Source of the DNA: Volvariella volvacea V23
Taxonomy: Eukaryota > Basidiomycota > Agaricomycetes > Agaricales > Pluteaceae
Reading direction: 5' to 3'
Assembly: GCA_000349905.1 (NCBI GenBank)
Contig: KB722749.1
Span: 609,741 to 673,740, forward strand
Length of the DNA stretch: 64,000 nucleotides
A model generated the notes under the pieces. It saw nothing but the letters and a program-made list of their open reading frames with translations, did no database searches and was not told the origin of the DNA. The first letter of the stretch is position 1, and each line of letters starts with the position of its first letter. Made by a program: the position numbers and the translations under genes. Below are positions 37,001 through 47,418 of this stretch, one piece after another.

Positions 37001-37827
37001 TGGACTCTTCCGCCAGACAGACAGCACCATAGAGATTCGCACACATACCGGATTTCGAGTACTAGTATCATTTGACTCCCGTTTCTGTGACGTTCTAGAA
37101 TTCAACGGTGATTTCAAGTCGCCTCAATGTACAACTACACTCATTCTTGTGCCCAGTTGAATTTGGCAACTAGGTAGTCATACTCCCCGTATTGCATCCA
37201 GGTTTCTCACATTCTAGTAGCAATTACATTAACAAATTTTAATTAAATTCGCTCAGTCTCCTATTTAGATATTCCCTTAGAACCACTGTGCTAGATCAGG
37301 ATTAAGTACGATCTTCATTCAATCTTGGTGGTATTGACCTAATTTGGACTTGGAGGTGTACTGCATCTTTTCCAAAATTAGAGACATGCTTCGGGAGGTT
37401 CTACGGGCACCAGACTTGGAGACAACAGTTGCTATAGTTCTTGGCATTCTAGTATGCTACAGGGAGAACCTGAGATAAAGAAAGGCAGGTGCAACGGGTA
37501 CAGAAGGGAAGTTGAAATATACAATGAGAGAGGGGATAGAAAACCACAGAGGGGAGTCTAGTAGAAGCAGACCGCAGTGAGGTTTCCACCCATTCGAGAG
37601 TAGATACAGTTATAAACCAAAGCACAGAAGCGTGGACAGGAGCAGTGCCAAAGAGCAGAAGAGTCGTGAGAGCAATCATGAAATACATGCACAAGAGTAA
37701 AGAGAGGAGCCAGGAATCACAGGAGTCGTAATAGTCGTTAGCAGTTACTGGGGCCCAGTACAAAGCAGAAGCCATTGGAGGTTGCCCAGAGAAGGAGAGA
37801 GTTGTCGCCAAGACGGAGGAGAGGACG
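34080..37827. other. Gene-poor 3.7-kb interval
   Basis: No supported gene on either strand. Frames are short and unrelated to known families. The block at about 37450-37740 has a 150-codon minus-strand frame (37449-37901) with hydrophobic stretches and could be 3' sequence or an alternative last exon of the zinc-ribbon candidate, but it lacks its own convincing start. Confidence 0.35.
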
Positions 37828-38146
37828 TCAGAGAGCGTGTAGACAGCGGTCGAAGAGGTCGCGATGGTGTGACCAGAGGGACCCGAGAGCAGAGGGAACA
37901 TAGTCGCCAGAGATACAGAGTCCAGGGTGCAATATGAACAACTTTAGGACTTGAAATCGACTTAGCCCAAAAATTCGATTGAATCGTCGAGTGAAGGACC
38001 CGACATACCTTGCCTGCACTACATGCCGGGCATTTGATATCTTCAAGTGGGTTTGTGCTCTCGAAGTTTCCTGAACACGGGCAGTCTGCATGTTCGATGG
38101 TGTACTCTCTGTTGCATACGGAGCAATAGAAGACAGCAGCGCACAT
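37828..38146 (-). CDS. Candidate small zinc-ribbon-like protein
   Basis: The ATG at 38146 opens an exon (38146-38009) encoding MCAAVFYCSVCNREYTIEHA, then CPCSG and IKCPACSAGK. The cysteines form CxxC...CxC...CxxC, which could bind one or two zinc ions. A GTATGT donor follows at 38008. The best in-frame continuation is 37941-37828, giving about 83 aa; an alternative reading runs into the 37449-37901 frame. Small Cys-rich proteins starting MC..(V/I)FYC are common hypothetical proteins in mushroom genomes. Function unknown; the second exon is uncertain. Confidence 0.35.
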
Positions 38147-38696
38147 TTTCCGAAGTATGTCAGAAGAACTCGATGACTACTGAAGCTGGAGATACTCACC
38201 GCTAATACTGCGAACGTTTTATCATAGTTGCAGAGGCGCTGTGTGCGCCATGAGCGTCTACAGGATGAAGGGCTAATGGAAGTTAATATTCTGGATTAAT
38301 GTCTGAGCAAGAGGTAGTGAGAGTGTAGGTGCAAGGAGCGCTAACCACAAAAGGACTTATTACAAGCTAGATTCCGACGATAATCGCAATGAATGAACGA
38401 ATTTCTTCAAACTCACCTCGTTTGGGAATCGCAGTCGCAATAAAGATGTTGTGGAATGGCGAGCACACATCCGACATAGTCGATAGCGCGTAAGCGTGTA
38501 GTGGACAGACGGAGGATTGTTGTAGGTGCTTGAATTTATAGAGGCCCTGAGTCAGTTGTGGGCGACATTTGTCCAACTAAGCAAGAACCAACTTACACAC
38601 CCAGATCTTAGGGGCTTGTGACGTCGGTCATATCTCGGTCACGTCACGCAAAGGTATTTAGCAGTGGTCACAGCTTGGACCCACACGCACACCCCA
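38147..38696. other. Intergenic, divergent
   Basis: About 550 bp upstream of both the zinc-ribbon candidate and the kinase-like gene. A minus-strand frame at 38367-38576 has no domain. The 60 bp before 38697 contain direct CAC-rich sequence (CACACGCACACCCC) and probably the kinase-like gene's leader. Confidence 0.35.
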
Positions 38697-40625
38697 ATGC
38701 TCGCCCAAGACTCCGACAACCGAATTCCACCACAAATTCCCGTTTACCTAGAATCGTCCATCCTGAATGGGAGGACGCTGTACGCAATTGTTAAAGATGG
38801 CCGTCTGATGACAGTAGAGTCCAGCCACAAGATTGACTCCAAGTTTATCGATGCGCGAACAACACAGCTGAAGAATAAGCTGGTCAGGGAAGGAGTGCGC
38901 CGCATAGTAAGTGACCACATGCGCCGCCCAAATTTAGACTCAAAATTTACTAGCAATCTCTAATTCATACTGTTGACTGGAAACATACGAACTGGCTGTA
39001 TTTGGATGGAGATCTTTCGTCTTTCGAAGAAGCAGACCGGAGAGAATACGAGCTCTTTCCCTGCAATCCTCTTCGGAGGTCCCTCCACCGCATCAAAGCC
39101 CTCCCCTGGGCTTCCATAATCCACGAGGATGAACTCGTCGTAGAAAAGTGGATTTCTGCTGCTGAACGTGTCTGCCGTTGGAGAGGGCAGCAAGTCAGTA
39201 AGTGATATCCTCATGTCCTTGTGCCCGGACGACCATCTGACTGAGGTCTTAGTGGCGTTAATAGGATGGAGTGATATTACGCTGCAACGTGTGGAAAGAG
39301 CCATGGAAGGCTACCGCATGCTTGCTGGGCGTCCAGATTACCCTGGCCTCCATGAGGTGTTAGGCCACGTCGTGGACAATGACGGGCTAATTGTGGGCAT
39401 AGTCACTGAATTGCCTGCGTCGGCTCGGCCCATCACTTACGACGACGTGCCACTCGTCTATTCCGCTCTGGGCGTTCTCGAACGCGATCGCATACTACTC
39501 AGGGGCGTGGAAGGAGATAATTTCTGCATCGTTGATGGTCAACTACGCATCAACACTCCCGAGTACACCAAACGGTACCTTAAGTCCGAGAGGAAGGACT
39601 TCTTGGCCAACAAGAAAGGCCACCACGATTTTGCGCTTGATTCCATGTTCAAATTCCTCAAACGTCTCAAGGAACACAATTCGATGAAGATTCCGAAACA
39701 CCTTCGCGAACGCGCACTTATGATGATTCCACCCATTCCAGACCTCTCCAAGGTAATTTCAAATGGTTTCGCTGTCCCCAACCGGCAAATGCTGGAAATC
39801 ATTGCACCTGGGTACCGATGCACTGTCGGGAGCAAATCCACCTTCCCTGAACAAAACCTAATTCGAGTCCGCGCATACCATCAAAACCCTGCGATCATCT
39901 CCTATGACGCCATTCGGGCACTATTTGCTCCTGATTGCGAGCCCACAACCAGCAACGAAACTGAGGCCGAAACGCCTCTCCCCATCCGTGCTACCCTCAA
40001 ACACGCTACCCGCGCTGCTCCTTACAACACCACCTTGTCTCGTTCTTACAAGCGGATTCGCCCACAGAAATTCATCTTGTTCAAAGATGCAGAAGACAAG
40101 AGCGACGCCACAGCCGTTTCATATAGACATGGGACAAAGAGGCCCATTGTCTATAATGATGAGGATGTGGAACAGGAGCCTCAGGAACCGATGCGAAAGA
40201 AAATACGGGCCTCCGACGACGAACCGCTTTTGTACAGACCTGACAGGACCCAAGCCTCAACATTAGCCTCATTGAGAACAACAAAAGTAAGCTATGCAGA
40301 CGGCCTTGATCTACACAAGCCTCCCAAGGCTGTATTACCTCCCTCCCCTCGTCCCTCGCAACCAAAACGTACTATCATCTACCACGAAGAGGCGTCACAC
40401 AAGCTGCCGAAGCTTGTTGACCCTCCCTTTGCGCGAGGCCAACTGTCCTGCAGCGGACCTATTATTGCTCGTGACAGGGATAGTTCTGACGACGAGCACT
40501 ATGGCGATGTTCCACTCCGAAAAGGACAATTGGGACTCTCTGATGCTCCTGTCGTTCCTCGCTCTCTTGCTGTCACTTCCAATCGCCATAAGACCACGAA
40601 ATTACTCCTCAGGGATGATTCATGA
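38697..40625 (+). CDS. Kinase-fold protein with altered catalytic loop (probable pseudokinase)
   Basis: Three exons (38697-38906, 38954-39197, 39253-40625) give about 608 aa. Intron 2 ends CTGACTGAGGTCTTAG and is needed to restore the frame. The first ~330 residues have the order of a fungal FunK1-like kinase fold: VVEKWISAAERVCRWRGQQV with a conserved Trp, a helix with VERAMEGYRMLAG, hinge-like LIVGIVTELP, and VLERDRILLRGVEGDNFCIV. That last stretch lines up with the HRD catalytic loop (ILHRDxSxGN), but HRD reads LRG while the Asn is kept. Next comes a long charged helix (about 370-395) rich in Lys. The final ~280 residues are low-complexity and basic/acidic with repeated KRxIxYxxE-like blocks (KRPIVYNDED, KRTIIYHEEA), probably disordered and possibly nuclear. 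The family call is inference from motif order only. Confidence 0.5.
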
Positions 40626-42898
40626 TTAATGTTCTTGCTATTGGGTGCTTTCCATTTCTCGCTTGCTTTCTTGCTATCTATATGCTGTTGGTGTTTACGG
40701 TTTGTATATTTATGTGGACTCTCCTCTGTTATATCGTTAGCACTACCTTACAGGTTATCTACGCGGTCGAATCGCTTCATATTGTATATGTATAGCATTA
40801 TGGATTGGTACAAGATATTGTATTTATTCTGACTGTATTTAGGCTTTTCAAATTTTACTTGGAGCACGACCTACGACATTTCTATTCTTTTCATCGCCGT
40901 TAATGGCAACAGAGCATCTGGTGCTCCCGGAATAGATAACCGCGAGCAATTACCAATTACGCAATTAATTGTACAGCTTGATATATGCGTCCCTCTCAAA
41001 CTCCCCGAGGACAAGGAAACCTGCGAGCTTGCAGATTTTCAGGAAGTTTGTCGCTTTACAACGCGATCCTAGTGATCGTCGTTGCATCCGATTTTGGTAA
41101 GTAGTGATGAACTAGGTTGTAGGGAAATAATCATGAGTCATGTTATGGAAGCGCTGGAGGTGAAGACGCTGGGAGGGGTTATGGAAGATAGTGCTCCGTC
41201 GTCCAAGTTTACCACTTCTCGGCCTTGCACGTAATCTGGATCGTTTTCCCTCGATCGTAAAGGAACTGCTATGGTTGGGTTTCATGGGAGGTGAGGCTGA
41301 GCAGGAGACTGAGAGGGAATAATTTGGGCGATATTCAAAGGAGGAGCCTCGCACTACTACGCTATGGACAAGGTTGTAAGACTCATAGCTCTAGATTAGT
41401 AGTCAATAGTGCTCACCGAGACTACTACAGGGCTCCTTGTCTGATTCAGGCAAGTTGCAGTCGCATCCCACTAGCAAGGTTATCCCACTCCAAAGTATAA
41501 GATTTCTTTCAAGAGCAAGGACACTCTGGTGGAGAGCGAGATGGGCATGCACCGTACGCTTAGGTAAGTCTCAAAACGAGGTAGACGTGTGTTGTTAATC
41601 GCGCGTATATATATGGACCCACAATATCACGCCTTGTTCGTATTGTTATGCGCATCAATTGAAACAGCTTGATGGCACAGCCCGCTCGGTGTCTTGACCT
41701 TTCCCAGTACATCTGCCGACCACTTGTGAACTATTCCAGCTCCGACCTGTTTCGTGAAGTGTACTTATCGAGTTCGGAGGCAGTGCGAGGGTAGTGGATG
41801 GAATTGGAAAGGTTAAATGACTCGAATAAGATATTGGGGCCTGGTATTCATTTCATTGACAAAAAACTTTTTTCTTGAACTCTACCCTCTACCCTCTGTG
41901 CGCTGTGTGCGTATGAGCTTGAGTTGAATAGGAATGACAAAGGCAAAATGGTTGTATAGAGTTTTTTGTCTCTATCAAGTAGAAATGCACGTTCTGGCAT
42001 GTTGCCCTATTACCGGCTCGACTGTTAAGAGTGCTAGTAACAGAGGTACTTGGCATTACAATTGTCATTGTCCCGGCGTCATCTGTGGTAAAAGACGGCC
42101 TTCTTTCGCGCTCCATCAGATATCAGACTCATTAATCTCACTTGGGAACCACGATCTCCGAAGCGCACAGTAAGTCAAGAAGTGCTCTGTATGGAGCCAA
42201 GTGAATGGATAGGGTCTCGACATGCTCTGCAAGCACACCTTTGAGATAAAAAGAAGTAATTACAGGGATTTACCTCCTAATAAATCGTCAGATTCCAGGT
42301 TGTAAATATAGGCTTTAGAGAACAGAATAAAGCGCGTAGTCGTGGGAAATGGAGTACAAGAAGTAGGTCTTGACCCGATTCGAACTAGGGAATTAGGTTG
42401 GGATGGGAAACCTGAAGAGCTGTAATCGAGATCATGGGCACCGAGGATCCGATGTCACTAGTGAACGGGCACTAAAAGATGAGTCACCCATTTCGACGCT
42501 CTACGTAGAAAAGGGGGAGTGACGATTGTTGGACCCTGCTCCTGCTCTCTTGGTAAGGAGCCTGAGTCCGTCTGGCTTGTCAGCCAGAATGCAGTGGATG
42601 GTGGACGCCTGGTATGAGCACCATTCAGGTCGGAAAGTCTAATGAGTCAAGCGAGGCTTGGTATAGTAATTTTAGCATATAGAATGCTTCGCCTGGGACC
42701 CTCTCGCGTCCATTCACCAGCTTGTAGGCGTGGACGGCACGTAGGAGCGCGTTCGTAGGAGCGCCCGGCGGTATTTGTCACAGTTTGTGCTCCTATAGCC
42801 GACGGCCCGTTGATCCGGCCGTAATTACAGTGGGACCACGACTTAGGTGGCAGCCTTTCCCTTCTCTAGCAACCAGCCCCTGTAGTCATTGCTGCAAG
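40626..42898. other. Gene-poor 2.3-kb interval
   Basis: No supported gene. A TTCGAAT-containing T-arm-like sequence near 42365-42385 (minus) was checked as a possible tRNA and rejected. The final 200 bp should contain the promoter of the cysteine-rich secreted protein. Confidence 0.4.
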
Positions 42899-43742
42899 AT
42901 GTTCAACGTACTACAGAGGCTCATGGTTGTGGTATTCATTCTTGGTTTCTTATTTATGTCCGTAATCGCTTTCCCGAAGTCGCTCATTGAGAACAATCGT
43001 GATGCCACGCCCGTAATAGTCACGCCCATGCAGCGTCGCACTACAGAACCATATTTCCCTGATACCCCTCCTTCGTGCCCGATCTGCGCTCAGGTATGAG
43101 TCTTATACCGTTATTAATAGTATCATAGAGTCAGTTTGAGGTGAGAACTTGGTCCAAGCAGAAGTCATGAAAGAAGCTGACATGCTTCACTGCCAGGTGT
43201 ACTCATGCCTTGCTGCTTGTGATAGGACTATGGAAGCATCAATAGTTGTGCTGCGGCAGTCCCCGTCCTCCAGAACTTCACCAACGTGAGTCATCCTTAC
43301 GGAATGAAACGAGAGTTCCAACCCTGGGCCATCATCTGGGTGGAATAGATCATCTGGAATCCTGGCGCTTTTATCGACGTCATCCGATGTGCTTGCGTCG
43401 ACACATTCCAAGCTGCTTTTCCTCAGTGTGTTGACTGGTATGTACTATTTTCATTCCGAGCTTGAGAGTTGTGTCGTTATCGTTTCATAATGTAGCTTCA
43501 TTCGGACCAATCAGACGGACGTCCTCGAAACTCCTGACCTTCCTGAGGTGCTAGAGGGTATGAGACGAGTCTGCGCTATCCAGAGCACACTATTTGGAAA
43601 CGTGTCTGGTGCTAATGGAGAAGTAACTCCATCGCCAACACCAACCAGTAATGCACCACCATTCGGCGTCTCATGGCCTGCTGTTGCTTCTCTTGTGGTG
43701 CTCTTAATGGGTACTGCTGGACTTGTGGATCTTGTACGGTGA
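42899..43742 (+). CDS. Small secreted cysteine-rich GPI-type protein
   Basis: Four exons (42899-43093, 43226-43285, 43349-43437, 43496-43742) splice in frame to about 196 aa. An N-terminal hydrophobic segment (VVVFILGFLFMSVIAFP) acts as signal peptide or anchor. The mature part has a spaced Cys pattern: CPICAQ, NSCAAAVPVLQNF, IRCACVDTFQAAFPQCVDC (nine cysteines in about 60 residues), then an acidic helix with CAIQ. A Ser/Thr/Pro-rich linker leads to a C-terminal hydrophobic segment (PAVASLVVLLMGTAGLVD), which fits GPI attachment. This layout is common for cell-surface proteins of basidiomycetes. No named domain is recognised. Frames read through the introns do not stay open, supporting the splicing. 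Confidence 0.68.
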
Positions 43743-43971
43743 ACCTTGATTCAAGTTACGATACGATACGAACTTCTTGACGATTCATAACGACCAGTAA
43801 CGACTTACGAACTGTAATGCCCCGGTGTTGTTGTATTTCTAATGATGTAACGCTAATGTCGAAATACCTCCGCGGATAGGCGCCCAGCTGACCGAGTCAC
43901 AAAGTGTGACGGCATGTCCTTCCTCAAGTGATGTCACCTGCACGCCCCAGGCCCGCCCAAGTGATGAACCC

Positions 43972-44803
43972 ATGCCCTTTCGCCTGTTTTCCATGATTGG
44001 CTCCAGGCGTCCCTCTCAAGACAACGCACAAACGCCAGCCTCGGCTCCTGCTAATCCATCCCCATGGTCAACTCCATTCGTGGCCGATGGCGCGTGGGGT
44101 TCGATGAACTTTATGCTCGGGGCAGGAATGGTCGTATTTCAGCCAGCCACTCATCGGGTTGTCGTCATACATGACTCTCGCACAAATACGTGGTTTCTTC
44201 CCAAAGGAAGAAAAGATGTCGGAGAGTCTTTGGAGCAAGCTGCGCTCAGAGAAGCGTATGAAGAGGTTAGGAAGCAGTTTCTTCAATAGGCTCTTTTTGT
44301 CTCTTGATGGTTCAGTGACATGGTTGGATCAGTCTGGGTATCGTGTAGAGTTTTTCCCTTTGGATGCGCCAACACACGCACCTATACCCCCGGATCAACG
44401 AGCAGCAGGTCCAAAACCGCATACCGAAGCAATCTACGTGTCCCTCAAATCCTGGAATCCGAGACCACATCGCCCGGGCGATACAGGTGGCGAATATATC
44501 GTCCACTGGTATGTGGGCAAAATACCTGCTAACGCGGTGAGTCGGAGTGCCTGTGATCACGCAAGCCACCTCTTTTGGACGTGAGGACACAACACGCCAG
44601 GGGGAGCTCTCTTTCGAGCCATTTCTTTACCTTTTCGCTTTTAGGTTCCAGAGGAAGACACGGGGATGCCAGACGAGCAACATTACAAGAGTCACCTGCT
44701 GAGCATCCGGGACGCAGTGAAGGTCTTGGGTCGAACTGTGGAATCGGTGATCGTGACGTATGCATGGGAGTTGTACTGCCAGAGCTTGCATCGAAACACG
44801 TAG
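43972..44803 (+). CDS. Nudix hydrolase
   Basis: Hydrolase of nucleoside diphosphates linked to another moiety; the precise substrate cannot be read. Three exons (43972-44265, 44333-44536, 44645-44803) give about 218 aa. The Nudix box is complete once intron 1 is removed: G(R)KDVGE, seven residues, then REAYEE joined to SGY (about residues 79-101), matching GX5EX7REUXEEXGU. Intron 1 cuts the box between EE and SG. Before it lie a disordered Ser/Pro/Ala-rich N-terminus and the beta strands GAGMVVF and RVVVIHD. After it come YVSLKSWNPRPH and EYIVHWYVGKI, typical of the fungal Nudix group. The ATG at 43972 is the first in frame; an ATG at 43993 is an alternative. Confidence 0.85.
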
Positions 44804-45297
44804 AGGAGGGATTCTATACCAATGATACCTGCGTCGTGCAAAGCTTATTCCGCGCTCGAGATGAGTGCTCGTTCGAGAGTTCCCATGAACGTGGGTGTTG
44901 GCCGACGGCTTTAAACAAGGCACACCCTCAAACAGCCACATTTCTTTCACGTTGTGTCCCTGCTGGGCCCGTCCACCATTGTTCAGTAATTCTATTGTAA
45001 AGAGGCTTTCCTGTGGATTTGGCAGGCTCGGCAACATCATTGATGTAGAATTATTTTTTTTGGTTGGGTACAAACACAGTTAATTAGACTCAGCCGATCA
45101 GCCACCATTGTGATCCTACATACGACCAATTCACTCTGCCATTGGCAAATCTTGACTCCCTTGTTTACCACCCCTTATTATAGCCTCTCGCCTCTTCGTG
45201 GCCCTGGGTTCTTCTTTTACCTCCTACTGGCTCGGTAGAGGACTGCGTACTGGGCTTCAGGCGATTGAGCGGGTGGGGGTTCTGGCACTAGGCCACC
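44804..45297. other. Intergenic, upstream of the Cdc20-like pair
   Basis: About 490 bp with the Nudix gene 3' region and the promoter of the first Cdc20-like gene. The start at 45298 has an unusually complete Kozak context (GCCACCATG). No other feature seen. Confidence 0.4.
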
Positions 45298-46961
45298 ATG
45301 TCCTCGACGATGAACGCGGCTGCGAGAAAGCGCGTCTTATCAAATGCAGATGACTCTACAGTGGCTGAGCATCGTAAACGGCCACGTATTTCGCTGTCTT
45401 CCACGTCCTCCCAGTCCCAAATCTTCGTGGGTTCCCCGATAGTCGCCACCTGGGTAAGTTTTTACTCGGCTTTTTTTCTGGTGATTTTCTCAGAGTTTGT
45501 CTGGCAGTTGGACCGCCTGCCGAAACCGCGTCAGAGCCTGGCTCGTGAAGACATCTATGAGCGGTCGTTTTCCGCTCCCCGTACCCCCTTGAGTCGTTGC
45601 TCGTCGTTCTCCTCCCTGTCTCGCGCTGCCAGTCCCGGGTCTTCCATTGCTACCCTCGATCACACAGAGGGTTCTGCGTTCATCAGTCGCTCTGGGATGG
45701 AGCTCATGAGGACGTTGTCCACGGCTTCGTTGGCCTCATCGCCACCCTCCGTGTACGTTCCTTCATATGCCGACACATCAGCGAGGTATTACCTCCGTGG
45801 CACCAAAACAACGATCGATTTCTCGACGCCAGCTGATGGCTCTATCATTGGTTCAAATGTTTTGAGCTGCTCAGCAGAAAGTTTACTCTTATTTAGCCGA
45901 GGGAATAGGGTTCACTACAAGAATCTGATATCGAACGAAGAAGTCGGACAGCTATGCAAGCTACAACAAGAGAACCATGGGGACTTGAGAATCATCGAGT
46001 GTGGAGGGATGGATCAGCCAGAGGTGGTAGCATTGGGTACGACCAAGGGGTTCGTGCAGATATGGGACATAAAAGCGAAGAAGATGACAGCTAGTTGGTC
46101 GACGAAGGGTGTGGCTGTGATGAAATGGAATGGACCTATATTGACGTTGGGTGGGCTCAAGGGAACGATAAGACACTACGATACTAGGATCAACCCGACA
46201 TCGAAAATGAAGGAACAGGTCAAGAAAGTCACAAGGCATCAAGTCGTAATCTCGAGCTTGGGATGGAATGTTGAAGGAAATCTATTGGCAAGTGGGGACG
46301 AGAGTGGGACAGTGTACTGTTGGGACTCACGACAACAAGTGCCCTTGGACGTCGGCGAGTTCGTGCAGCGACGCAAGAAAATGCAGCACGAGGCCGCTGT
46401 CAGGGTTAGTTTTGCAGTCTCACCTTTCTTCCTTCTGTGGGCTGACGTGTGGCTTCGCCTTATCTTTTGGCGTTTTACCTACAACGTTTTTAGGCTTTGG
46501 CGTGGTGTCCCTGGCAGCCCAAACTACTGGCTTCAGCAGATATGAGCGGAACAGTTCGGATGTGGAATATCAATGCCAGCCCCTCCCACTCCAATGCAAC
46601 ATCGCCAGGGAAACTCGAACTCGACTCCGCAGTTACGGGGATCCATTTTTCGCCGCATTGCAAGGAATTCCTGACTACCCATGGGGCGCAAACATCTTCA
46701 GCATCCGGCTCCCCAGTGATACCCCCCGGTGCCGTCCGAACGGCAAATTCTATATCGGTTTATTCATACCCGTCTTTACGACATGTGAATACCCTTTCGG
46801 TTGCTGAGCACCCTATTGAAGGAAGTGTTATGAACCCTAATGGGACGAGGGTGATCGTCTCGGTTCCTAAAGACAACAAGTTGCATGTTTGCGACGTTTG
46901 GTTGAAGAAGAAAGAGGTGAAGAGACAGCCGAGCTTTATGAGCTCGTCGACGATTCGGTGA
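45298..46961 (+). CDS. Cdc20/Cdh1-like WD40 protein, copy 1
   Basis: Predicted activator-type WD40 protein of the anaphase-promoting complex (APC/C). Three exons (45298-45453, 45508-46404, 46494-46961) give about 506 aa. The N-terminus is basic and Ser-rich (ARKRVLSN, KRPRISLSS). Exon 2 opens with LDRLPKPRQS, at the place where the sister gene has its C-box, but here the motif is degenerate. A Ser-rich stretch leads into a seven-blade WD40 propeller: VQIWDIKAKKMTASW, GTIRHYDTRINP, HQVVISSLGWNVEGNLLASG with VYCWDSRQQ, ALAWCPWQPKLLASADMSG with VRMWNI (the Cdc20 hallmark) and VTGIHFSPHCKEFLTTHG. The protein ends in SSTIR; a C-terminal Ile-Arg is how Cdc20/Cdh1 dock on APC/C TPR subunits. Copy 2 lies 457 bp downstream with the same intron before ALAWCPWQ, so the two arose by tandem duplication. 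Confidence 0.82.
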
Positions 46962-47418
46962 GAGCACCTCGCCATCGGCTAGTTGAGTTCTCTCGTGGTT
47001 CATGGTCCTGGAGAACCTTTCTTTCGTTTCACCTTCGCATTGATTATTTTTGTATCCCTCTTTTTTTATTCTTGATTCTTCTTGTATTTTTCTGCAAACC
47101 ACTAACTATTTTATCATATGCAACCATTGACATAGTTCAAAGACTTGTACGACATATTATATGCTTGCTTTGGCGTATGTTTGTATTGCCCAGAAACAAT
47201 ATGATATGATCTATTGCGTAGAGGTTTATGTGTGGTCACGGTCGCGTGCAGCCGCGACGCGCAAGACGCGTCTGTATTGTTTGGCTACCCGGGGAGGTTC
47301 AAATATGCTCACGTGCTTCGCACACTTCCTTTCTCCGCTTGGAGGGAGAAGTGGCTAGTGCCACCGCGGTACAATAATCCTTTAACACCCTCATCTACTC
47401 CGAGTCTTTACGCAAAAG
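46962..47418. other. Spacer between the two Cdc20-like genes
   Basis: 457 bp containing the copy 1 terminator region and the copy 2 promoter. A GC-rich block with CGCG-containing repeats (about 47236-47275: GTCGCGTGCAGCCGCGACGCG) could form a hairpin. No coding potential. Confidence 0.4.

Noticed and set aside
39168..39252. Apparent frameshift in the kinase-like gene
   Set aside because: Explained by a 55-nt intron (39198-39252) with GTAAGT donor and CTGAC branch point that joins the frames exactly.
42360..42450. tRNA-like T arm containing TTCGAAT (minus strand)
   Set aside because: Stem pairing fails and no A box lies at the right distance.
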